Below are positions 45,901 to 57,900 of a stretch of DNA of 64,000 nt, in pieces (the stretch's first letter is position 1; each line of letters begins with the position of its first letter). This DNA is from Gibbula magus (taxonomy: Eukaryota; Mollusca; Gastropoda; Trochida; Trochidae). A program made the position numbers and the translations under genes. The DNA is taken from contig OW388297.1 of the NCBI GenBank assembly GCA_936450465.1, positions 55,730,989 to 55,794,988 on the forward strand. The letters run 5' to 3'. The notes beneath the pieces were generated by a model, which saw only the letters and a program-made list of their open reading frames with translations, was not told the DNA's origin and made no database searches.

Positions 45901-48900
45901 CACATTGTTCGATTTTTTTAATCAGAAATCACTACTTTTACTTTTAAATCGTCACTATACTGAGTCGACTTTAATCAAAATCGTATTTATTCGGCAACAT
46001 TAAGTATGTTCAGATAAAATAACCACTGCAATCATCGCTTCCATAAATAGTTTCACTCATTCATTTCACACTTCCGGTTAGCCTCCCATGAAAGTAAGAC
46101 GCTAAAAAGACAGCTCTCCTAAATCCACCAGAATCGAGCATATAATGTCATCAAGCAAATCCTGTAATAAGAATAAAAAAGACTCTCAATCTCAATTAAA
46201 TCAAACTAGCCAATTAGAAGAATATTTGACACGGTCGAAGATTGCTGCAAACGAAACACTTTATGACACTCCATCGATGAAGAAATTGGATGCAACTGCC
46301 ATTACTGTCGATAACTTCAACGACTTGAAAACTCATATGGACCAGTCTCTCAAAAAATACACTGGTGATATTACGGCCAAGATAGACGTTATTAGTTCAG
46401 ACATTTCAGAATTACGCTCAAATTTGGGAGAAACTTTGAAAACAGTCGAATTTAACGCTAAGGCTATAAGAGATAACAAAGACGACATCGATAAAATCAA
46501 GCAGGAGTTTGAAGACTATAAGGCAGAGGCCGAACGCAAACTTCTCCAGCAGGAGATTTATCAACGCAAATCCAACCTGCTAATATATGGGATACCCGAT
46601 GAAAGAGACCCGGAGACTGCAACGAGAGAGTTGTTTACAACACTGCAAGTACCCGACGCACTCAACATGATGTTCGTCAACATACACCGCTTAGCCCGTC
46701 TCGGTAACTGGGAACGCACGAAGGACTCGCCCAAACCAATTGTGGTTAAATTCGTTCAGATGGAATACCGTAACGACGTGCACCAAGCCTCCTTTAAGAG
46801 TTGGAAAATACTACGAGATATGAAGGTTTCAATCAGGACCGACCTCCCAGTAGTGCTAAAGAAGAGGCGATCACACCTGGCCGCTAAAGCTTTTGAACTG
46901 CGACAACAACACCACGTCCAGACAAGGATCCAAGAGAGAGGTGTGTACATCACTTTACAAAACCGCCGTGACAAGAATTCCGCATGGAAGGATATCGGTC
47001 TTGAGGACTCACTGAAACAGTAAGATACGGTACTGTGGATCTGTGATATCAACGGGAAGACTTTCTAGTTTAAGTTTATTTCGAGAAACACGTGTACTTG
47101 TTTACTAACACTGATCATGTGACCATCACGTGAGGGTTAATAATGTGACTATGTTGTGATATTTATCGCTACACATGAGGAGCATGAATGTTCTTATTAC
47201 GGATATATATCGGACATAGACATAAGTACCAGGTATGTTGAAGGAGACAAATGACACCAATAAATATGTCCGTTACTATGTTGATTACAAGGTACATATG
47301 CATTGTTTTATACGAAGAAAAGACTGATGGTTACTTGCTATTGTTCAGTTTTCGATCATGCGCCAAACTAGACAGCATACTGACTTATTGAATTTTTCAC
47401 CGACAAGGGTTCATTTCTATTGATTTGATATGTTTATATGAAGTATTTAGCTTCGTATGATAGTTTGCTTTTCATCATATTAGCTACAAGAAGCTTTGAA
47501 CAAGATTCATAACTTTTTTGTATTTATTATTTGACCACTGTACATGTACTATGAATGTTGGTACACACTTATACAGTGCACTCATATGTTGTTGACAAGG
47601 TGATATACTTTTCTGTATAATCTGGTGGATTTGGAATTATACCACCTTTTGTCTTGCACTCATGTATCCTATTTTATTTGTTAAAAACACCATTTCTATT
47701 CTAAAATGCAGCAACAAACTCACAGGCAATACTAAACAATGTACTTAATTATTATGAATGTAATAATGGCTTCGGATAGGATAAGAATAGTATCAGCCAA
47801 TTGCAGAGGGTTGGCAGAAAGAAATAAAAGACAGGAAATTATGAAAATATGGAAAAGAAAGAATTATTCAATTGTTTGTTTACAAGATATTCATATTTCA
47901 GAAAAAGATAAAGATATTATGAAAAATGAATGGGGACTAAATTGTATTATTGCACCCTTTAGATCAAATTCAAGGGGATCGAGTAGCCATTCTTTTTAAC
48001 AATAATATGGAAATCAAAGTTCATAAATCACTTAATGATGAGAATGGCAATTTCATTATAGCTGATGCAACAATAGATGGAATGAATATTACCCTAACAA
48101 ACCTTTATGGTCCCAACAAAGATGAACCCAAATTTTATACCAAATTATTCGAAGACATTGTGGAATTTGGAAATGAATCAATTATAATCTGTGGTGACTG
48201 GAATTTGGTACTTAATCCTGCAGTAGACCTAGAAACTTACAAGAACATTAATAATCCTAATGCAAGAAATGTTGTTCTAGAAAAGATTGAAGAATTAGAC
48301 TTAATAGATATCTGGAGAGAACAAAACACAAATTCGAAAAAATTTACTTGGTGGAAGAAAAATCCTAGACAGCAAGCCAGACTTGACTTTTTTCTAGTTT
48401 CTCAGGATTTGTTTAATGTATCATATGAAACCAATATTGTCCCAGGATACAAATCTGATCATTCTCCAATCACACTATCACTTTCAAATAAATTAAGTAA
48501 TGAAAGGGGCCGCGGCTATTGGAAATTTAATTCCTCCCTCTTACGTGATGAAGATTACATTCAAATTGTTAAAAGAGAATTACATGATACTCTTCATGAA
48601 TATACATTAAACAAATGCAATGAAGACGAATTTAATGACTCCATAACAAATGAAAATCTAGAATTGAAAATATCCCAATCACTATTTCTCGAAACTTTCT
48701 TGATGAATTTGAGAGGCAAAACTATTTCTTACTCTACATATATTAAGGAAAAATAGAGCAAAAAACAGAGAAGATTTAGAAGAAGCCATACAAATCATTG
48801 AGGAAAATATAAGAAGTGATTTTAACAATCTCAATGAAAATTCTTTGTCAGAATTAACACAAAAGAAACAACAATTGGAACAACTTAATGAAGAAGACAT

Positions 48901-51900
48901 AAAAAAAATCTCAAAATCAAATGGTATGAAGAAGGTGAAAAACCGACAAAATACTTCTGTCATCTTGAAAACAGGAACTATACTAGTAAGCTTATAAATA
49001 GTATTGTAAAAGATAATGGAGATGTAATCACGGATGGGGAGAGTATTTTAGATGAACTTAAACAGTTTTACAGTAAGTTATATTCAGATATTCACAAACA
49101 CGAAGAAGAAGATGAAACTGACTTAAACAATATCAACTTTCCCAAATTAAATCAAAAGGAATTTGACAACCTGGAAAAGGAACTAAGTATGGCAGAAATT
49201 AGTAAGGCAGTATATTCCATGAAGAATGACAAGAGCCCAGGAATAGATGGTTATCCAATTGAGTTTTTCAAGTTCTTTTGGAGAGAGTTAGGGCCATGGG
49301 TATACAAGTTCATACAAGAAACTTATGGGAACAATGAATTATCTATTACAATGAATAGGGGAATCATAACTTGCCTACCAAAACCTAACAGAGACCGGAA
49401 ACTGTTAAAGAATTGGCGCCCTATCTCATTACTAAATACCCTCTATAAAATTATAAGCACATCTATAGCTAATAGAATCAAGTCAGTTTTAGATACTATT
49501 ATTCATGAAAACCAAACAGGCTTTATACCTGGGAGGTGTATGAGTGAAAATATAAGACTCCTGTATGACATAACATTTGGAACAAGAAGATAAACCAGGC
49601 CTTCTATTACTAATTGATTTTGAAAAAAGCATTTGACACTATCTCCAAACCATTTATTATAAAGGCAATGGAAGCTTTTGGATTTGGCCCCAATATCATT
49701 TAATGGATCAAAATTCTAACGGGTAATAATACAGCAGCTGTAATACAGAATGGCCAATTATTTCATCTTTTTTCCTTCAGGAGAGGGGATGTAGACAGGG
49801 AGATCCAGTCTCACCTTATTTATTTATCATAGCTGTTGAAATTTTAGGCATAATGATAAGATCAAATCCTGATATTAAGGGCATAACACTTAATGACAAA
49901 GAACAAAAGCTTGGTCAATATTTAATATGCTGATGATGCACAATTATATTTAGATGGATCTGAAAAAAGCCTTAATGCCGCAATTGGACTGAAAATGAAC
50001 ATAAACAAAACAAAAGCTATATGGATTGGTTCATTGACAGGTAGCAACATTACTTTAGCTAATGACTTGTCTCTTGACTGGCACAGTGGGGACTTTGAAA
50101 TACTAGGAATTACTCTTAATGCTTCCCTTAAAGATGTATGGGTAATTAACACAAGAAAACGCTTAGAACATATTAATAGATTACTTGCTAGTTGGCGAAG
50201 GAGAAACCTGACTCTTATTGGGAAAATCACTGTTATTAAAACCTTGGCAATTTCAACTCTAGTTCATATCTTCTCTGCATTACCTAATCCTCCTAAAGAA
50301 TTTATTGATGATCTCAACAAATTAATCTATGGATTCATTTGGAATAATAAGAATGATAAGATAAAAAGATCAAATATCACTAGAACTTATGAAGATGGAG
50401 GCCTAAGAATGATTGACATAGAGAGCTTCATTGATGCTTTGAAATTATCATCACTTAAATCACACCTGAATAAAACCCACAATTGTGCTAACATCTTCCC
50501 ACTAGGAAATCTATTCTCGCTTGGCTCTAATGCTATTGATTGTTTATCAGACAAGGATAATCCTTACTGGAGAGATGTTTTGTCAGCTTGGAGGAGATAC
50601 TATAAAAAAATTACTTTTGACAGTGATGATATAAACCAACTCTTGGCTCAACCTCTTTGGCTTAACCACTTCTTTAAATCATCATATATGATAAGAAATT
50701 GGTTTGACCACGGTATAAAATACATTCGAGATATCTGTGATGAAAATGGTTTTCTAACCTTTGAAAATCTAAAAAAGAAATATCAAATAAAAGGAACCTT
50801 TTTGGATCATCAACATTTATTGAACAAGTAGTTGTCACTAAGGTGACATGATCCCCCGCCAAAAATTAATACTTCAAAATTTAAAAATAATGTCAAGATC
50901 AGCAAAATCTACTGTCAAATATGTCGAAAAAGTCAAAGCTCCACTGTGACCTTGACAAAAATGTCAAGGTCATCAAATCTAATCAGCCCTTTGTCTTTCC
51001 TAGGAGGTGCATTATGTAAGATATGATGGAATTCCGGTGAATGGTTCTTGAGATATCCCGCTGACAACCTTTACATGTACATTAACATGTCGAAAAATTT
51101 AAAATTCCACTGTGACCTTGAGAATAATGTCAAGGTCACCATAATCTAATCAGTCCTTTTGCTTTGTGTAAGATATGATGAAATTCCGGTGAATGGTTCT
51201 TGAGATATTCTGCTGACAACCTTTACATGTACATTAACATGTCGAAAAATTCAAAGTTCCACTGTGACCTTGAAAATAATGTCAAGGTCACCAAAATCTA
51301 ATCAGCCCGTCGTCTTCCCTAGACGGTGCTTTGTGTAAGAAATGATGGAATTCCGGTGAATGGTTCTTGAGATATCCCGCTGACAACCTTTACATGTACA
51401 TTAACATGTCGAAAAATTCAAAGTTCCGCTGTGACCTTGAAGATAATGTCAAGGTCACCAAAATCTAATCAGCCCGTCGTCTTCCCTAGAAGGTGCATTA
51501 TGTAAGATATGATGGAATTCCGGTGAATGGTTCTTGAGATATCCCGCTGACAACCTTTACATGTACATTAACATGTCGAAAAATTTAAAATTCCACTGTG
51601 ACCTTGAGAATAATGTCAAGGTCACCATAATCTAATCAGTCCTTTTGCTTTGTGTAAGATATGATGAAATTCCGGTGAATGGTTCTTGAGATATTCTGCT
51701 GACAACCTTAACATGTACATTAACATGTCGAAAAATTCAAAGTTCCACTGTGACCTTGAAAATAATGTCAAGGTCACCAAAATCTAATCAGCCCGTCGTC
51801 TTCCCTAGACGGTGCTTTGTGTAAGAAATGATGGAATTCCGGTGAATGGTTCTTGAGATATCCCGCTGACAAGCTTTACATGTACATTAACATGTCGAAA

Positions 51901-54900
51901 AATTCAAAGTTCCGCTGTGACCTTGAAAATAATGTCAAGGTCACCAAAATCTAATCAGCCCGTCGTCTTTCCTTGGAGAAGCTATGTGTAAAATTTGAAG
52001 AGAATCCAGAGAATGGTTAATGAGATATCACGCTGACAAGGGTAAAATAACAAAGTCTTGTTGTGACCTTAAAATGAAGGTCAAGGTCACAAACCTATGT
52101 AAGAACAATACTCTTCCCATGATGAACCCATATGCAAAATATGAAAAGAATCCAGAGAATAGTATTTGAGTTATTCCATTTCGTACGGACGTACGTACGT
52201 ACGGACGGACGGACGGACGCAGCCGAATACTATATCCCCCGCTTCGCGCTAAACGCGCGGCGGGGGATAATAATATTCCAAAGCACTGGAGACAGGAACT
52301 GGGAAACAGAATCATATGCTTGAATCAATTAACCTTAAACACTGTTTACATTGACATGATCTCCTTTACTAAAGGCTCAAGAGTATTCTATGACAAATTG
52401 ATTAAAAATAACACAACCCCAAAGGTACTAGAATATTGGAATTCTGTCTTTCAGTAGGATATAATTTGGAAAGAAGTATTTAGATTTTATAGGAAATGTA
52501 CTAAAGATTGCAAATTGTTAGATTTTCAATACAGATTCATTTACAGAACAATATATTCAAAGAAAGAACTGATGAAGATGAATTTAGTTGATGAGAATAT
52601 ATGTAACTTTTGTAAAAATACCTCAGAAGATATTTCACATATGTTTTTTAACTGTGATTTGGTAAAAGACTTTTGGCATGTGTTGGAAACTTTTCTTAAC
52701 ACCCACCTTCTATGTAATATTATTTTTACAGAATTTATTATCATGTTTGGACTGTGCTCAAACAATGATTTACTTAATCATATCATTCTTTTAGCCAAAA
52801 GATTCATTTATATTTCTAGTATTAAAGCAATGTGCCTTAGCTTTTGAGAGATTTCTTAAACAGGTTAAGGTAACCTACACAATAGAAACATTTATTGCTA
52901 GGAAAAATAACAGGTTACATCCTTTCACAAGAAAATGGAAGCAACTGATGACTAAGTTTGATTGAAGCACTTGTAAAATACCTCTTGTTGTTCATTGTCC
53001 ATCTCAGTGCAGTCTTGATTTCTAGCCAACATTGATTGTAAACTACACAAACTCTGTATTTTTTAATTGAATGGAATAAAAAAAAATAAAAAAATAAAAA
53101 AAATAAAAAATAGTTTCACTCAATTAATGAGAAGACCTTTCTCCGATTGATAAAACTCAGTCTCTCATAGGACGAATCATGATTATCTTTAAAACTTCAT
53201 AAAACATATTTTGCACCATATACAACTGTATCTATATAATGGGATATATCGAAAGCAATTTGTGATTTTAAAACTTGAAAGATAAGGATTATTTTATCAC
53301 ATAAATGCAACTAAATTTAAAACACATTTTGATTATTATGTCCAAAGAACTTAATCATTTAAACTCTTCACAATGTTCAGCATGCATTTATTGGGTAAGA
53401 TATGACCTTAGATCTAATTAAGGTTCCACAAAAGGGATACAGTGGATACACTAGTGGCACAATGACTTGGGGAAATAACTAGTATATAACACAAGTGTTT
53501 GCCACTAACATGGCAATGTCCCCTGCCGATAACATTGAGTTTAAAAGACACATCATTTGGTCAAAATGAGCTACTTCATATATTGTATTACTGGTAAAAA
53601 GTGTCATGATGATCATCAAATTTGAAGACTTTGGGTGCTTGGGTTCATGAGATATTGGTTAACAAGAGTTCGAAAAGTGGTCAAAGTGTCATAGTCACCT
53701 GGAAAATAAAGTCAAGGTCACCAAAATTGACTGGTGTCTGCGTCATTCCCCCCATGTAGACTGACACCAAAATTGAAAACATTGGGTCCATCCAGTCATG
53801 ATATATCGCATTAACAAGAGTTTGAAAAGTGGTCAAAGTGTCGCGGTGACCTTGGAAATAAAATCAAGGTCATTAAAAATCAACTGGTGTCTGAGTCTTC
53901 CACCAGTGTAGGCTGACACCCAATTTGAAGACTTTGGATGCAACGCTTCATGATATATTACGTAAACAATAGTTCAAAAAGTGGTCAAAGTGTCGTGGTG
54001 ACCTTGAAAATAAGGTCAAGGTCACCAAAATCGACTGGTGTTTGCGTCCAACCACAATGTAGGCTGACAAAATTTAAAGACTTTGGATGCAACACTTAAT
54101 GAGATATCGTGTAAATAGGAAATGTGACGTACGGACGGACTGACGTACGTACACCGCTGAATACATAGTCCCCTGTTCTGCGTTGCGGCGGGGGACAATA
54201 AAAACACTAGGAGTAAAAAGGTACATTTGAACTCAAATATTTATTGTAGTACAGAACCTTCAGTTTGGTTCATTTTCAGTTCAGATCAAAGAATACAGCA
54301 AACTAAAGCCCTGTTTATACGGCGAGCGTTTGCATATGAGTAAAGCATTACACATATGCAAATTTGCTCATATGAGCAAACTTCGCCGTATGGACGCGTT
54401 TGCACATATGTATATTTTACTACCGTAAGCAAATTTTTCACTACCGTAAGCAAATTTGCACCTAGTCAGGGGCAGGTGCAAATTTTTACTACCGTGAGTA
54501 AATATGGTATTTTCACTTTTCTAGTAAAAGTTCGTCGTATACAGACATAGTGACTATATATATATATATTAGATAACTTTAGAAACTCTTAATATTGTTT
54601 TTCAAATTCTATATATATAGGATAATCTCCTTCTTGCAAGCGATGACCTTCGAAATCCATCTGACTATCCGATTTTCATTATATAATTAGGGCGAAATAG
54701 TCAAAACAATGTTGACAGATATAAATTAATGTCATTTATTTAGTTCACATCTAATAAATATTAATTGGTATGTTTTAGGAATTCTCTATTCATATATTAA
54801 AAAAGTGGGAAGCCCATTTGCATAGGCAGAAATTAAACACATATGAACGCATAGCAAATTTACTTTTACTCACGTGTGTATATTACTACCATAAGCAATA

Positions 54901-57900
54901 TTGCATATGTGCAAAGTTCGCCGTATAAACAGGCTTTAACATCACAACAAACCTACCAAATAATGACTTAAAAAATAAAACGTAAAAGTGAACAAAATTG
55001 GAACTGAAAACACACTTTGATGCATGGTATGCCAAAGCAAAATACTGTGGTTCAACAAATATAACCGTTTCACCCCTAGAAAAAACAGACAACAAACCCA
55101 ATCGATAAATACCTTTGGATTGGGTTTGTGTATGCTTTCACCTTTCACGATCTATTAGTAACAATAATCATGTATCTGAAAACAAAGTATGTTAACACGT
55201 TTACAAAATACACAAGTTCACGTTTTTCTCCTTTAATTTGTTATTTTCTTATATATCGAGTCATTCAGGAACAAGTTTTACTAAGTAATACATCTAAACA
55301 CTGCTATTTACCAAAACTAATGTCTTACCGTACACTTCTCCAGAAAGTTACTTACATGACCTTTGACTTTTGGCCTGACTCATCAGTCACTGACCTTTGA
55401 GCCAGAATCCCGGACTCCATTTCTTCCCGGGTAACAAAATGGTACTCCTTTCCATCCTGTTCAAACGGTTTCTTGGGGCGGGAAGTGTCTGAAGTATAAG
55501 AAGGTTCATGAAAAGCACTTTCAATGCAACAAAGTTTTACCCAAACTCAGCGCCGATGGATGGCTTCAGTTCTAACTTTTTAAATTTTTCAACAAAGTGC
55601 TTGTCTTTATCAATTTGTGAACGGAGTCATCAAAATATTAACTTCATTATTATCTTTGAATGTGTTTTAATCACATGTTAGTAGCGTGTATGTGCAAATA
55701 GGAATATTCTCACAAAAAATACTCCAATAGAACCCTCCTTTTAAACTAAACTACCGGGCAAAAGAAAGGACTCACATAAGTTTGTTTCTATTAATTCAAT
55801 ATTTAAAAGAAATCCGATGTATTTGACTATGGCACGATACAATAATACTTATCTGCAGTAGTTTGGATGACTTTGTTGGTGACTGTGGTTAATTTTTAGT
55901 TCAAATATCTGTTTGTAATGAATACAGGGTTAAGAATTAAATTTACACCAACATGACCCCTACCCTGTTTAAAATGTTGTAAATGTGTGCAGAATCAGGC
56001 ACATTTATTTATTTTCACATAGGATATGTCTTATATGTCGTGAACAATTGTGTATCATCAAAAATAATTTTTAAAAAAAATTAGATTTAAAATTTCATTT
56101 TTAAAAAAAAATTAAAAAACATGTAGAAGCATTCTTTGACTGCTAACTAAACACCTGTACTTATCAGTTTTGGGTTATGACATCGAAAACTTGAGATATT
56201 TGCAATTGAAAATCATACATATGATAAACCACGTGTACAAAAGTAGCTCACATGGCACAGCTTCATGAAAGTGGGTGGGGTTACTGGCCTTGAGTCGGCG
56301 CTTGAGCTCGTTACATCCTACACCTGCCGGACCTGTAAGTAAAGGTAGGTATAAAGGTAGATTATATATAACAATAACGAAATGAATTTAGTGTACATCT
56401 AATACCAGTATTCAAATCCTCTCTGTTAGTGTCACTTATTTACCGTTTATACTGAATGTCAATATTACAAAAATTCCTGAAGCTAGATGCATATGTTCAA
56501 TTTTCATCCAAATCTAGCTGTATTTATTAGTTATTCATAAATGTGTATTAACAATACAATGAAACCTCACAATCCAATTTGCTGTTTTTTCACACAAACT
56601 TGTAACTGTATTTCAGTAGTGATAACACGTTGATATTAAAACATAAGTACATACCTATAAGTATTATAGGTCTAAACCTGCCCGGCTTGGGTTTGAATGG
56701 TTCCACCTCCTCATATGTAGGTATCTCGTCAGTGTCATACTCTGTGGGGGTAATATTACAGGTGACATTGTTTTATTGAAAATCACAATATGGAAAGTCT
56801 AATTTCAAGGTATGAAAGTCCAGTAGTCAACAACAAGGTTATTTTTACATTTTCATAAATAACCCAATTTATATAATTAGGAAAATTACTTCTTTCGGGA
56901 TGCTAATTTTTCCAGCTTTTTTTACACATTTTTGTGTGTTTTAACTTTGCTGTATATTCTCAATAAACAATAAATTGTTATCATAATATATTTCATAATC
57001 ATTTCCTTTAAAAAACATGAATCAGCATGTATATAATTAGCTAACCTAAATCTTATGAATATACACTATCAGGTAGAAGAAACACCTATGAGATACCTAA
57101 TCAAATTTCGTAAAAACTATAAAGAATATGTTAGCAATATTATAGCATTATGCAGGTGCATAACATTTCAAAGTTTAAAAAGTTGTTACAACAGAATGGC
57201 AAGTTTTTAAATGAGAGATAACTCTTCAGTAAACGCTCAGTCTTCAATCACAGAAATGACATTTTAAACCGATTTACAAACACCCGAGAGCAACAATACA
57301 GGCACGCATCGCATTGAAGTTGTGATGATGCTACCGATGTACGTGGTTACAGTACGCAAGTGAATCAACCGGAAATAGCATTCTTCATTGGGCATGGTTT
57401 TTTTAAAGTTATTGACTCGAACCACACTTTTCCCACAATTATAATGGACTATCATATTAATTTTTGTTTCAGCATAACTTCGAGTCCACAATTAATTATT
57501 TTTAGAAATGATTTAATTTTACATCTAAAACTGTATCATGTAGGCATTTCTTTTGTCCGGTAGTGTATATGACTGACTGTAACACTTGTTATTGTAAAAT
57601 ATGATAGATAAGTTTCTTTTTGTCCTGTAAAGATAGTTTATGAAATAATTAATTACATTACACTATAAAACTAGTAGTCTAGCAATTGCAGCTATCTAAA
57701 ATGACAAAGAGCAAATCAGACGGAGAAAATATAATTACAAATCTTTTCATTAATTACTATAGAATATATAACTTTGTCGACAACAAAATTAGTTAAAAAT
57801 CATTTAAGTAAATAAAATTTTCTTCTCACAAAATATAAGTTACAGACGAAAACAATACACACGATAAAAATGGAAGACAAAGTGTGGAAGTACCTCCATT

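Larger units (their letters stand above)
46060..53107 (+). mobile_element. Full-length, inactivated L1/Tx1-clade-like LINE
   Basis: Flanked by direct AAATAGTTTCACTCA copies (46045-46059 and 53108-53122) and ending in an A-rich (AAATAAAAAA) tail. Two reading-frame regions: a coiled-coil ORF1 and an ORF2 with endonuclease, reverse transcriptase and a CCHC-like C-terminus. ORF2 has several frameshifts and stops and is split by a later insertion at about 50827-52270. Orientation is opposite to the host MAGUK gene. Clade is judged from motif style only. Confidence 0.88.
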
